This document shows, one piece after another, positions 1-10,885 of a stretch of 21,851 bases of DNA. Each line of letters opens with the position of its first letter. The first letter of the stretch is position 1. Source of the DNA: an uncultured candidate division WPS-2 bacterium (GTDB lineage: Bacteria > Vulcanimicrobiota > Vulcanimicrobiia > Vulcanimicrobiales > Vulcanimicrobiaceae); NCBI GenBank assembly GCA_937927945.1, contig CALEYW010000084.1, forward strand, positions 1 to 21,851, in the 5' to 3' direction. Under the pieces are notes generated by a model. That model was not told the DNA's origin and did not search any database. It saw only the letters and a program-made list of their open reading frames with translations. A program made the translations under genes and the position numbers.

Positions 1-14
1 CCCGCCATGCGCAT

Positions 15-43
15 ATTATACCATCGGACCGTCAAAAGTCCGA
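15..43 (-). promoter_or_regulatory. Possible leftward promoter with operator-like inverted repeat
   Basis: On the minus strand there is a perfect TATAAT at 15-20. Just upstream of it lies the inverted repeat TCGGAC-N8-GTCCGA (24-43), which covers the spacer and the -35 area. No good -35 hexamer is visible at 17 bp. ATG triplets on the minus strand occur at 14 and 8, about where transcription would begin, so a leaderless gene running out of the window to the left is possible. The inverted repeat could be a repressor operator or a simple hairpin. The downstream gene is not in the window, so this is tentative. Confidence 0.35.
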
Positions 44-67
44 CAAACTCCTAGTCTAGAGCTTCGA

Positions 68-466
68 TCGCGCGAAGTTATCGGTTGGTCGATGCGTACG
101 ACCCGCGATGCCGTCATGCTCATCGAGGCGTTACAAATGGCGGTCGGCGATCGTCGGCCGAGCCCGGGTCTGATCTTTCATTCGGACCAAGGCTCCCAGT
201 ACAGTTCTCAGCCGTTTCGCGACGTGCTTAAGCAGCACTGCATGGTCCAAAGCATGAGCCGCAAAGGGAACTGCTGGGATAACGCGCCGGTCGAGAGTTT
301 CTTCGCGACGATGAAAGTCGAAATTGAGGCATTACGAAAGCCGCGAACCCGGGCTGCTGCCCGGGCCGCGATCTTCGAATATCTCGCCGTTTTCTATAAC
401 TTGAAGCGTCTACACAGTTCGATCGGTAACCAGGTCCCGGCGGCCGTAGGCCGGGAAGCAGCTTAA
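68..466 (+). pseudogene. IS3-family transposase (OrfB) C-terminal remnant
   Basis: This encodes the C-terminal half of an IS3-family DDE integrase/transposase, the enzyme that cuts and joins the element's ends. Family similarity begins at about base 68 with SREVIGWSM, the segment that follows the first catalytic Asp in complete proteins. Counting from the ATG at 92, HSDQGSQY holds the second catalytic Asp (D32) and NAPVESFFATMK holds the Glu (E68). There are 35 residues between them, the D(35)E spacing typical of IS3. The usual C-terminal YN..R.HSS-type motif is also present. The first catalytic Asp and the whole N-terminal half are missing. Codons upstream of 68 stay open but do not resemble a transposase, so the 5' end was replaced. 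It is therefore very unlikely to be active. Confidence 0.85.
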
Positions 467-499
467 ATCATCACTGTCTACGAAATCGGGGCAAGTCTA
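68..499 (+). mobile_element. Truncated IS3-family insertion sequence, right end
   Basis: The element fragment comprises the transposase remnant plus about 33 bp after its TAA. The block TGTCTACGAAATCGGGGCA (475-493), continuing to 499, resembles a right terminal inverted repeat of an IS3-group element. It stops exactly where a dispersed palindromic repeat begins (500). The left end and the 5' part of the transposase are absent, so neither a target duplication nor a matching left repeat can be found in the window. The right-end call rests on position and composition only. Confidence 0.6.
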
Positions 500-518
500 C
501 CCTGAGCCTGTCGAAGGG
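500..518. repeat. Dispersed palindromic repeat (CTTGTCGA core), copy 1
   Basis: CCCTGAGCCTGTCGAAGGG is an imperfect palindrome. It belongs to the same family as 600-620, 690-717 and 4588-4661. It abuts the presumed right end of the IS3 remnant. Repeats of this CCCTGAGC..GTCGAAGGG type are known from many GC-rich bacterial genomes and are usually intergenic. Confidence 0.6.
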
Positions 519-599
519 CCCTCGGCGCTCATCGCGACACGCGAAGCACGGGCGCAGCATTCACCCGTGGTCGCGAGCGACCGCGCGCAACGAGGGCGG

Positions 600-620
600 C
601 TCGACAAGCTCGCCGTGACA
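600..620. repeat. Degenerate CTTGTCGA-core repeat, copy 2
   Basis: CTCGACAAGCTCGCCGTGAC is a diverged copy in the same orientation as the one at 690-717. It shares TCGACAAGCTC and GTGACA with that copy. It lies in the rpoC downstream spacer. Confidence 0.45.
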
Positions 621-651
621 GCGCGCCTACGTGACGGCGAATGTTTACAAC

Positions 652-681
652 AAAAAGAGCCCGGTCGTTAGACCGGGCTCT
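652..681 (-). terminator. Intrinsic terminator of rpoC
   Basis: Read on the minus strand, this is a perfect 11-bp stem (AGAGCCCGGTC / GACCGGGCTCT, loop 667-670) followed by five T residues. It lies about 40 bp past the rpoC stop codon. This is a textbook rho-independent terminator. The A-rich left flank makes it directional for minus-strand transcription. Confidence 0.9.
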
Positions 682-689
682 CTCCTTTC

Positions 690-717
690 GCCCTTCGACA
701 AGCTCAGGGTGACATGA
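690..717. repeat. CTTGTCGA-core dispersed repeat, copy 3 (3' side of rpoC)
   Basis: This copy reads GCCCTTCGACAAGCTCAGGG followed by TGACATGA and sits between the rpoC stop codon and its terminator. Its 23-nt core (695-717) matches the reverse complement of 4594-4616 at 21 of 23 positions. rpoC is therefore bracketed by inverted copies. Confidence 0.7.
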
Positions 718-720
718 CGG

Positions 721-4518
<3,798 letters not shown>

Positions 4519-4587
4519 CGATTCCTTTATCTCAGCGCAGCGGCAGGACAGAGGCGGCCGAGGTGACGTCAGGAAATCCGTGTGGCT

Positions 4588-4661
4588 GGGGTCTCATGTC
4601 ACTCCGAGCTTGTCGAGGAGCCCTCGCGGGCCGCTCAGCTTCAGAATGACGAACAGACCCC
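4588..4661. repeat. Imperfect palindromic (MITE-like) repeat in rpoC leader, copy 4
   Basis: A 74-bp element with outer arms GGGGTCT (4588-4594) and AGACCCC (4655-4661). Nested inner pairs are GTCA/TGAC and GAGC/GCTC. It contains the CTTGTCGA core found near the IS remnant and downstream of rpoC, here in inverted orientation. If the promoter at 4723-4751 is used, the element is transcribed as a hairpin in the rpoC 5' leader. No ORF is present. Confidence 0.65.
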
Positions 4662-4722
4662 AGGAGACGCCGGATCCGACGTTCCTTGGGCCCGCGTTAT
4701 CGGCCGAAGGGCATAGACGCGT

Positions 4723-4751
4723 ATCTTAGCACAGACACGCCAGAATGTCCA
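4723..4751 (-). promoter_or_regulatory. Candidate sigma70-type promoter of rpoC
   Basis: The minus strand reads TGGACA (4746-4751), a 17-bp spacer, then TAAGAT (4723-4728). The start would fall near 4716, giving a leader of about 200 nt that includes the palindromic repeat. The -35 box is only 10 bp from the -35 box of the divergent arsR promoter (4762-4767), so polymerases at the two promoters would probably interfere. The call rests on hexamer match and spacing only. Confidence 0.5.
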
Positions 4752-4761
4752 CGGCAGCCGC

Positions 4762-4790
4762 TTGACGGCCGATATTCGTTAGCGTAGACT
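4762..4790 (+). promoter_or_regulatory. Candidate promoter of the arsR/SRPBCC operon
   Basis: TTGACG (4762-4767), a 17-bp spacer and TAGACT (4785-4790) make a good sigma70-type match. The expected start is about 4797, essentially at the GTG start codon (4799), so the mRNA is predicted to be leaderless. No Shine-Dalgarno sequence precedes the GTG, which fits. Confidence 0.55.
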
Positions 4791-4800
4791 TACCGTAAGT
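4788..4800. promoter_or_regulatory. Palindromic operator candidate for the ArsR protein
   Basis: ACTTAC-C-GTAAGT is a perfect 6+1+6 palindrome. It overlaps the end of the -10 box, the predicted transcription start and the first bases of the arsR start codon. ArsR-family repressors commonly bind such sites and block their own promoter, so autorepression is inferred. Confidence 0.5.
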
Positions 4801-5134
4801 GAAAACTGACCACGCCGCCCAATTGGATGCCCTGGGCGAACCTACCCGTCGCGCGATTTTCGAGCTGCTGACCCGCGAGGAACAAGCGGTCGGCGAGCTC
4901 GCGACACACTTTCCGATCAGCCGTCCGGCCGTCTCGCAGCACCTCCGCGTGCTCGTCGACGCCGGCCTCCTGACCGTGCGCCGTGACGGCAGCCGTCGGC
5001 TCTACGCGGCCGATCCCGACGGGATCGCGCTCTTGCGGGCGTCGGTCGAGCAATTTTGGCGCGACGCGCTGGTGGCGTTCAAGGACGTCGCCGAGCAGCC
5101 CCCTGCGGAACCTGTCCCCGAGGAGGAACGATGA
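4799..5134 (+). CDS. ArsR-family winged-helix transcriptional regulator
   Basis: A 111-aa repressor-type protein. The N-terminal region ALGEPTRRAIFELL (11-24) is the typical first helix pair. SRPAVSQHLRVL (41-52) is the DNA-recognition helix and RRDGSRRLY (61-69) is the wing. There is no cysteine in the protein, so the thiol metal sites of classical ArsR/SmtB sensors cannot form. It belongs with the metal-independent members that are paired with SRPBCC proteins. The start is GTG at 4799, probably leaderless, and a palindrome covers the start (4788-4800). Its TGA overlaps the ATG of the next gene (ATGA), so the two genes are translationally coupled and their products probably act together. The inducer is unknown. 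Confidence 0.93.
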   Translation: MKTDHAAQLDALGEPTRRAIFELLTREEQAVGELATHFPISRPAVSQHLRVLVDAGLLTVRRDGSRRLYAADPDGIALLRASVEQFWRDALVAFKDVAEQPPAEPVPEEER

Positions 5135-5604
5135 CCCCGACGACAAGCATTTCCCTGACCCGCGAGATCGTGGTGAGCGCGCCGCGCGCACGCGCCTTCG
5201 AGATCTTCATCAACGTGACGGCCTGGTGGCCGCTGGCGACCCACACGCTCGGCAAGGCGCCTGGGCGCGCCTCGATAGTAGAACCGCATGAGGGCGGCCG
5301 CTGGTACGGTATCGACGCCGACGGCGACGAGCACGGCATCGGCCGCGTCCTCGCCTACGAGCCGCCGGCGCGCCTGGTGCTCTCGTGGGAAGTCAGCCAC
5401 GACTTCAAATCCGATCCGTCGCTGCAGACCGAGGTCGAGGTGACGTTCGCCGAGGTGTCGCCGACCAGCACGCGCGTCGTGCTCGAGCATCGCGGGCTCG
5501 AGGCGTACGGCGAGCACGCCCAGCAGATGCACAACATCTTCACAAGCGATGGCGGCTGGAACGGCCTGCTCGAGCTGTACGCGAAGTACGCGGCGGCAGC
5601 GTAG
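5131..5604 (+). CDS. SRPBCC (AHSA1-like/START-fold) domain protein
   Basis: A 157-aa small helix-grip protein. It has the AHSA1 pattern: FEIFINVTAWWPLATHTLG (23-41) in the first helical part, EPHEGGRWYG (51-60), then GRVLAYEPPARLVLSWEV (71-88), and a C-terminal helix from about 137 to the end. Such proteins bind hydrophobic ligands in a cavity. In the common arsR-SRPBCC pairs the exact function is mostly unknown. The start is the ATG at 5131, which overlaps the arsR stop and is preceded by GAGGAGGAAC. An upstream in-frame ATG at 5056 lies inside arsR and is rejected. The two-gene operon context suggests the regulator controls this protein. The biochemical role cannot be read from the sequence. 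Confidence 0.92.
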   Translation: MTPTTSISLTREIVVSAPRARAFEIFINVTAWWPLATHTLGKAPGRASIVEPHEGGRWYGIDADGDEHGIGRVLAYEPPARLVLSWEVSHDFKSDPSLQTEVEVTFAEVSPTSTRVVLEHRGLEAYGEHAQQMHNIFTSDGGWNGLLELYAKYAAAA

Positions 5605-5663
5605 TCACCCAACCGGCCGTACCGGGCGCGGGGGCGAGGGGGCGCACGGTCTAAAGACGACCC

Positions 5664-7988
5664 GTGGCTCGTCGATGGATCGTGCGCGGAGCGGTCGCCC
5701 TCGTTTGGGTGGCCGCCCTTCTCGCGCTGCTCGCGCTCGCGTACGTCGCGTGGGTCTTCTACGCGACGAACGCCGGCGTCGCCGAAGTCTCGGGAACGCA
5801 GACCGGGATCCCCGTTGACGGGCCGGTGACGATCGCCCGCGACGCGCGCGGCGTGCCGCACGTGCGGGCCGGCTCGGTTCACGACCTGTTCGTCGCCGAA
5901 GGCTTCGCGATGGCCAGCGACCGGCTGTTCCAGATGGACCTCACCCGGCGCTACGTCGGTGGCCGCCTGGCCGAAGTGCTGGGGCCGCCGGTGGCTGGCG
6001 TCGATCGGCGCATGCGGCGCTACGAGATTCGCCGGATCGCGGCGACCGTGTATGCCGCCGCCAGCGCCGAGGAGCGGGCGGAGCTCGAAGCGTTCGCCGA
6101 CGGCGTGAACGCCGCCGCAGCGCACCAGCCGACGCCGGCGGAGTACCGCGCCCTCTTCTTCGGCTTTGAGCCGTGGAAGCCGGAAGACGCGATCGTGGTC
6201 GGGTTCGCGACGGTGCTCGACCTCGACGATCGCCCCGACGACGTGATCATTCGCGACGCGGTCCACCAGGTCGTCGGTGACGCCGGCATCGAGGCGTTCT
6301 ATCCGTTGAGCGACCCGCGCTACGACGTGCCGACGAACGGCCGGCCGGCGGGCGAGATCGCCAAGCTGCCGGCACTGCAGGGCGCCGCCGACGTCGCGGC
6401 GACCGCGCCGGCCGAAGATCGCCCGCCGATCGGCAGCAACAGCTGGGTGGTCGGAGCAGACCGCACGACCGTCGGCAAGGCGGTGCTGGCGAACGACCCG
6501 CACCTCGACCTCGGCATTCCGACGATCTGGTACCTGTTCGAGGGCAGCGCGCCAGGACTGCACATCGGCGGCGCGGCGCTGGCGGGAACGCCGGGCGTCA
6601 CGCTGGGTCACAACGAGCACCTCGCGTGGGGCGTCACCGCCGGCGAAACGGCCGCGATGCGCGTGCTGCGCGAGCCCGTCACGGGCGACAAACTCTACGA
6701 ACAGCGGCACTGGATCACGCCGGCAAGCCGGCACGAAGCGATTCACGTGCGCTTCGGCGGCGTCACCGACGCGGTGTATCACACGACGCCGCTCGGCGTC
6801 GTGATCGGTCGCTCCGCGAACGGCGAATTCGCCTACGTCCTCGATTGGCGGATGATGAGCCATCCCGTCTCGCCGCTCACGCCGTACGTGCAGCTGCTGC
6901 ACGCGCGCACCGCGGCCGACGGCGTCGCGGCGATGCGGCAAGTGCCGGAACCGGCGCTCAACGTGCTCTTCGCCGACGATACCGGCAAGGTCGCGTATCA
7001 TTTCGCCGGCGGCGTGCCGCTCGAGCCGTCGTGGGGCCGCTGGCTCGACAGCGGCGACGACGCCGAGCCCAAGTATCTCACGTACGACGATTCGCCGCAC
7101 ATCGACCCGTCGCGAACGGCGCTCGTCGTCACCAGCAACAACCGCGCCGACGGCGCCGGCTCGCAACGGCTCGCACCGTTCTGGCCGCCGCCCTACCGCG
7201 CATTCGAAGTGCGCCGAGCGTTGCGCGCCTCGACCGATGCACGCGGCCTGCTCTCGCCCGACGCGATCGCGGCCGAGCAGCGCGACGTGACGTCGCCCGC
7301 CGAGCGCGAGTTCGCGATGCTCGTCCTCGCCTCGGCCGAGCGGAAAAATGCGGGCGCGGACGCATCGCTCGTGCCGATCCTCAACGCGGTGCGTTCGTTC
7401 GACGGAACGCTCGTTTCGGAGTCGCGCGGAGCGACGGCGGTCGTGGCACTGCGTCTCGACATGCTCGCCGCGATCGCAGCGGCGCATCTCCCCGCGTCGC
7501 TGCGCGACCGCTATCCGGGCAGCGGCCCGGGCTTCGAAATCGTGCTGCGCGCGTTGCGCGAGAAGCCGGCGGGATGGGTGTCGCACGACGACTACGACGC
7601 GTTCGTCGTCGCGTCGCTGCACCGCGTGCAGACGCAGCTCGGCGCCGAGATCCCGAACTTCGGAACGTACGCCGCGCAGCCGCTGAAGCACGCCCTCGCA
7701 GCGTTCGGCATGCGGCAATGGAACGGCCCCACGTTCCCGGGACGCGGCGGCAGCTTCGCCCCCGCCGTGCAATGGAACGGCCACGCGCAGTCGTTCCGCG
7801 CCGTGTGGATCGCCGGCGACTGGGACGCCGGCACGATCGACATCGACGCCGGCGAATCCGGCGAACCCGCCTCGCCCCACTACAGCGATCAATCCACCGG
7901 CTGGGCCCGCTTCACGCGCACAACGCTCCCCTTCTCCGACACCGCCGTCCGCAACGCCACCAAAACGACCCAAACCCTGACCCGATAG
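5664..7988 (+). CDS. Penicillin acylase-family N-terminal nucleophile hydrolase, membrane-anchored
   Basis: A 774-aa precursor of the penicillin/acylhomoserine-lactone acylase (Ntn-hydrolase) family, which cleaves amides after splitting itself into two chains. Residues about 8-32 form one hydrophobic segment, a signal anchor or uncleaved signal peptide, placing the enzyme on the outer face of the membrane. The alpha-chain part carries VTIARDARGVPHVRA and the typical SDRLFQMDLTRR. The self-cleavage site is GSNSW, with Ser258 as the predicted nucleophile of the beta chain. It is followed by the conserved VLANDPHL. TSNNRADG in the beta chain is also typical of the family. The substrate cannot be predicted: penicillins, acyl-homoserine lactones and other amides are all possible. 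The start is GTG at 5664 with only a weak ribosome site. It lies 59 bp after the SRPBCC gene and could be co-transcribed. Confidence 0.93.
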   Translation: MARRWIVRGAVALVWVAALLALLALAYVAWVFYATNAGVAEVSGTQTGIPVDGPVTIARDARGVPHVRAGSVHDLFVAEGFAMASDRLFQMDLTRRYVGGRLAEVLGPPVAGVDRRMRRYEIRRIAATVYAAASAEERAELEAFADGVNAAAAHQPTPAEYRALFFGFEPWKPEDAIVVGFATVLDLDDRPDDVIIRDAVHQVVGDAGIEAFYPLSDPRYDVPTNGRPAGEIAKLPALQGAADVAATAPAEDRPPIGSNSWVVGADRTTVGKAVLANDPHLDLGIPTIWYLFEGSAPGLHIGGAALAGTPGVTLGHNEHLAWGVTAGETAAMRVLREPVTGDKLYEQRHWITPASRHEAIHVRFGGVTDAVYHTTPLGVVIGRSANGEFAYVLDWRMMSHPVSPLTPYVQLLHARTAADGVAAMRQVPEPALNVLFADDTGKVAYHFAGGVPLEPSWGRWLDSGDDAEPKYLTYDDSPHIDPSRTALVVTSNNRADGAGSQRLAPFWPPPYRAFEVRRALRASTDARGLLSPDAIAAEQRDVTSPAEREFAMLVLASAERKNAGADASLVPILNAVRSFDGTLVSESRGATAVVALRLDMLAAIAAAHLPASLRDRYPGSGPGFEIVLRALREKPAGWVSHDDYDAFVVASLHRVQTQLGAEIPNFGTYAAQPLKHALAAFGMRQWNGPTFPGRGGSFAPAVQWNGHAQSFRAVWIAGDWDAGTIDIDAGESGEPASPHYSDQSTGWARFTRTTLPFSDTAVRNATKTTQTLTR

Positions 7989-7997
7989 TCCGGGCAG

Positions 7998-8013
7998 GCT
8001 CGTCGGGACGAGC
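7998..8013 (+). terminator. Hairpin after the acylase gene, weak terminator candidate
   Basis: GCTCGTC-GG-GACGAGC lies 10 bp past the stop codon. The outer part can form a 6-bp stem with a 4-nt loop. There is no T-run, so intrinsic termination is doubtful. A similar CTCGTCC/GGACGAG hairpin follows the LuxR gene at 19443. Confidence 0.3.
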
Positions 8014-8071
8014 TCGTCAAGCGCGGCTGAACGAATAGTGCGGTCAGCGGCAGGGCACCGCAGAACGCGAG

Positions 8072-9604
8072 ATGTCCACGGACCGCGGCTTCACGCTGAT
8101 CGAAGTCCTCATCGCTGTCGGTCTCGTCGCCCTCCTCGCGGCCGGTGCCGTCGGTGCGACGCTGTCGTCGCGCTCGATGGCGGTCACGACCGCCGCGGCC
8201 GGCTTCGACAGCCTTCTCGACGCCGCGCGCACGACGGCCCGCGAGTTTCCGAACGGCGCCACGATCGCGTTCACCCCCGACGCCTACGGTGACGGTTTCG
8301 TCGCCCGCCTCTACCACAACCGCCCCGGCACGGCACCGCTCGAAGCCTCGACGATTCCGGCCGTCGAAGCGCGCGTGCCGCTCAACGAAACCGAGGCCTT
8401 GGGAAGTCCGGCGTTCGCGATCGCACTCCACGCCGGCGGCGCGGTTGCGGGCATCATCGGACCGGTCACGGGCGGCAGCGCCGGCGCGGAGACGCCGTGT
8501 CCCGCGAGCGGAGCGTATCACCTCGTCTTCAGCTACGCCGGCGCGCGCGCAGAGCGCACGCTCCCATGCCGCATCAACCTCGCTACCACCGGCCCCGCAA
8601 CGCTGTCGACGAGCCCACCCGCCACGCCGGCATCATCGCCGACAGTTTCACCCTGCGTCGGCACCGGCTGCGTCAGCATTCCGACCTCACCAAACCCGCA
8701 AGCCACCTGTCCGCCCCACTATTTCGCCGAGAACGCAACAACGTGCGTCAATCCGCCGCTCGTCGTAAGGCCGGCGACTTTGACGTTCACAGCGGTAGGC
8801 GTTCCCGCAAGCTTGTCCTACACCGTCCACGAGGACTACTACCTCGGCGCGTTCCACGTCTCCGACAACTGCTCGGGAGCCATTAGCGACACAAACACCA
8901 CCGGCGGCGGCAACGGTACCGACTCGATTTACACGGTAATATCTTTCGTTGGGAACAAGACGTGTGCGATCACGGTAGCAGACGATCGCGGAAACACGGG
9001 GACCGTGTCGGTTGCGACGGGTAGTCGCGTCGGGCTTCTGCCACAACGCGTATGCGATCCGCAGAGTCCCGCACGGCCGCTCGGAACCGACATCGGGCCG
9101 GATCCAGACGGTATACACGAAGACTTCTCTAACGGGACGACTTGCGCCGCGCCGACCGCCCCGCCCACGCCGAGCTCACGAATAGTCACGCAAGGGACCG
9201 GGAAGCAAAGCCTTGAGGTATTTTGCAAGAAGCTCGTGACTGGCGGATACAGCCAAGGCGCCTCGATTTGGTACATCGGAGGACGACGCATCACGATATC
9301 GCCGGGCATGGAGGCGTACGCGCCGCTCGCGACGATGACGCTCTCCTCGACATCGGCCGTGACCTTCGATTCCGCTGGCTGGGCAGTCTCGACGGATCCG
9401 AGAACGCGAGAATTTGTGCCCGGCTCTTTTGTCGACGCCGGAAGCTGGACCGGCAACGTGTGGACACCCCCCGCCGCCGGTACGTACTACGTCGGCCAGG
9501 TGCAGGACATTGGCAGCGTCGATTGCCTCACAGACGGATCCGGTTACGTCGGCGGCGTGTACGAATTTCGGAACCAGCCGTACAGTTTTACGGGGACACA
9601 GTAA
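8072..9604 (+). CDS. Prepilin-type N-methylation domain protein (pseudopilin-like) with long C-terminal region
   Basis: A 510-aa protein with a type III (prepilin) signal. RG|FTLIEVLIAVGL has the cleavage point after Gly6, Phe7 at +1 and the conserved Glu11 at +5, followed by about 20 hydrophobic residues. This marks it for prepilin peptidase processing and for a type IV pilus or type II secretion pseudopilus. Residues about 36-165 look like a GspH/FimT-type small pilin domain. A Pro/Ser/Thr-rich linker (about 170-210) follows, then an unrecognised, Cys-containing beta-rich region to the end. The length is several times that of a normal minor pilin, so it may be a tip or adhesin-like pilin. 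No other pilus gene is in the window. The base composition after about 8780 looks less GC-rich than the surrounding genes. Confidence 0.8.
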   Translation: MSTDRGFTLIEVLIAVGLVALLAAGAVGATLSSRSMAVTTAAAGFDSLLDAARTTAREFPNGATIAFTPDAYGDGFVARLYHNRPGTAPLEASTIPAVEARVPLNETEALGSPAFAIALHAGGAVAGIIGPVTGGSAGAETPCPASGAYHLVFSYAGARAERTLPCRINLATTGPATLSTSPPATPASSPTVSPCVGTGCVSIPTSPNPQATCPPHYFAENATTCVNPPLVVRPATLTFTAVGVPASLSYTVHEDYYLGAFHVSDNCSGAISDTNTTGGGNGTDSIYTVISFVGNKTCAITVADDRGNTGTVSVATGSRVGLLPQRVCDPQSPARPLGTDIGPDPDGIHEDFSNGTTCAAPTAPPTPSSRIVTQGTGKQSLEVFCKKLVTGGYSQGASIWYIGGRRITISPGMEAYAPLATMTLSSTSAVTFDSAGWAVSTDPRTREFVPGSFVDAGSWTGNVWTPPAAGTYYVGQVQDIGSVDCLTDGSGYVGGVYEFRNQPYSFTGTQ

Positions 9605-9645
9605 CGGCAGCTGTGAGCGCCGAGTACGCGGCGACGAAGACTTGC

Positions 9646-10593
9646 CTACGGCGACGGGTTCGAGGTCGATGTGATGAAGTTCTCGACGAAGTAACTTTCG
9701 GTGCCGTTGCCGACAGAACCAGGGTCTGGCTTACCGCCATAGGCAGCGCCGAATCCAACCCAGAGGTTCGTTTTCGAGACAACGTTGTCGTGATGTCCTT
9801 CTCCCGGGCCATAAGCAAAGTAAACATCGTCTGCTTGGGCAAGTGAGCCGGAGGAGGCCGGATATCCGTCGAGATTCTCCTGCTCGAAGAGTGGATTGGC
9901 ACAGAATCCGCCAAGAGGCGTGCAGATGTAATGCCCAGAGAACTCGTAGTTCGTACCGGGCGCAACGTGCGCGTAGTACCCCTGCGTCGCTTCGTCGTTG
10001 GCGTGCGCGCGTGCCGAGAGCATCACGTCGGCGTCGAGCGTTAGCGGCTGCGCGCCTTGCCCGCTGCCGCCGCTCGCGCGGTTCTTGTTCATTTCGCGCA
10101 GGCCGGCGAGTTCGTCGGCGTTCGCCGTCGGTAGTTGGAACGTGCCGATCGTGCCGGCCGGCGGTTGGAAGCCCCACTGGTTTGGTGCCGTCAGAATCGG
10201 CCGGTGCGCAGCAACGAGACCGGCCGCCGTCACCTGCACGTACTGCGCGCCGGCGATGCTGATCGAGAACGTCCCGTCCGCCTTCGTCGTCGTGGTGGCC
10301 GTGACACCGCTGATGACGTAGCCCGTGCCGTCGTACGCGAATCCCGTCCCGACGGACACCGTCGCGCCGGCAACCGGCGCGCCGCCGTGATCGGAGTCGA
10401 CGACGCGGCCCGTGTACTGCGGCACCACCGGCGTCGGTGACGGACTCGGCGTCACGACCACCGTCGCGGTCGGAGTGGGCACTGCGGTCGGCGGCGGCCC
10501 GGAACCGGGACCGCTGCCTCCCCCTCCGCCGCACGCGGCGAGAGCGGCGCACGCGGCGAGCGCGAGAGCGGCGGGCGATGGTACACGCTGCAT
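9646..10593 (-). CDS. CAP-domain (SCP/PR-1-like) lipoprotein
   Basis: A 315-aa exported lipoprotein. The signal peptide ends in the lipobox LAAC with Cys21 as the lipidated residue, followed by a Gly run and a Pro/Thr linker (about 28-57). Residues about 58-125 (YTGRVVDSDHGGAPVAGATV...) resemble a carboxypeptidase-regulatory-like/prealbumin beta fold. The rest is a CAP domain: LREMNKNRAS, PLTLDADVMLSARAHAND, GYYAHVAPG, then GEGHHDNVVS and LWVGFGAAYG. These carry the family's His/Glu cleft residues. The role of bacterial CAP proteins is poorly known. The ATG at 10593 is chosen because it gives an exact signal peptide, with AAAGG upstream on the minus strand. A 44-residue longer reading has no signal. 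The gene converges on the prepilin gene with a 41-bp gap. Confidence 0.88.
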   Translation of the reverse strand: MQRVPSPAALALAACAALAACGGGGGSGPGSGPPPTAVPTPTATVVVTPSPSPTPVVPQYTGRVVDSDHGGAPVAGATVSVGTGFAYDGTGYVISGVTATTTTKADGTFSISIAGAQYVQVTAAGLVAAHRPILTAPNQWGFQPPAGTIGTFQLPTANADELAGLREMNKNRASGGSGQGAQPLTLDADVMLSARAHANDEATQGYYAHVAPGTNYEFSGHYICTPLGGFCANPLFEQENLDGYPASSGSLAQADDVYFAYGPGEGHHDNVVSKTNLWVGFGAAYGGKPDPGSVGNGTESYFVENFITSTSNPSP

Positions 10594-10816
10594 CGGAGAG
10601 CCTTTCGTTCGATCACACCCGGGAACTCGAACGGGGACGCAGCACGCCGACGCGTCCTCGCTTGGCGGCGTCCGTTCCGTGCGGACTGACCGCCGCTCCT
10701 CCCTCAGCACGAATGCCCGCCGCACCGCGCTCGCAGTTCAGGGGCGAAATCCCGCACTTCACGCATGCCGCGCGACCTCTTACGCAGTGCTTGGTACGCC
10801 ACGCGCACCGTCTGGA

Positions 10817-10822
10817 TATACT
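10817..10822 (+). promoter_or_regulatory. Possible -10 box of the isocitrate lyase promoter
   Basis: TATACT lies about 64 bp before the GTG start. No good -35 box sits at 17 bp; TTGGTA at 10791-10796 would give a 20-bp spacer. Tentative. Confidence 0.3.
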
Positions 10823-10885
10823 CCCGGGGCAGGTTGTCCAGATCGGACGAGCCGCGTCATCACAGCGACTTTCGAGGAGGACCCA

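Noticed and set aside
4519..4798. tRNA or small structured RNA gene between rpoC and arsR
   Set aside because: No cloverleaf or known RNA consensus was found. The visible structure is explained by the palindromic repeat and two promoters.
5056..5130. Earlier start for the SRPBCC gene inside arsR
   Set aside because: The ATG at 5131 has GGAGG upstream and the classic ATGA overlap with the arsR stop. The earlier residues are Arg-rich shadow sequence.
5355..7973. 872-aa minus-strand open frame opposite the acylase gene
   Set aside because: It mirrors codon positions of the penicillin-acylase gene, which has clear catalytic motifs. The shadow protein is Arg/Gly/Val-rich without any domain.
10412..10885. 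N-terminal extension of isocitrate lyase by about 158 codons
   Set aside because: The extension overlaps the start of the divergent lipoprotein gene and lacks similarity, and a strong ribosome site precedes the GTG at 10886.
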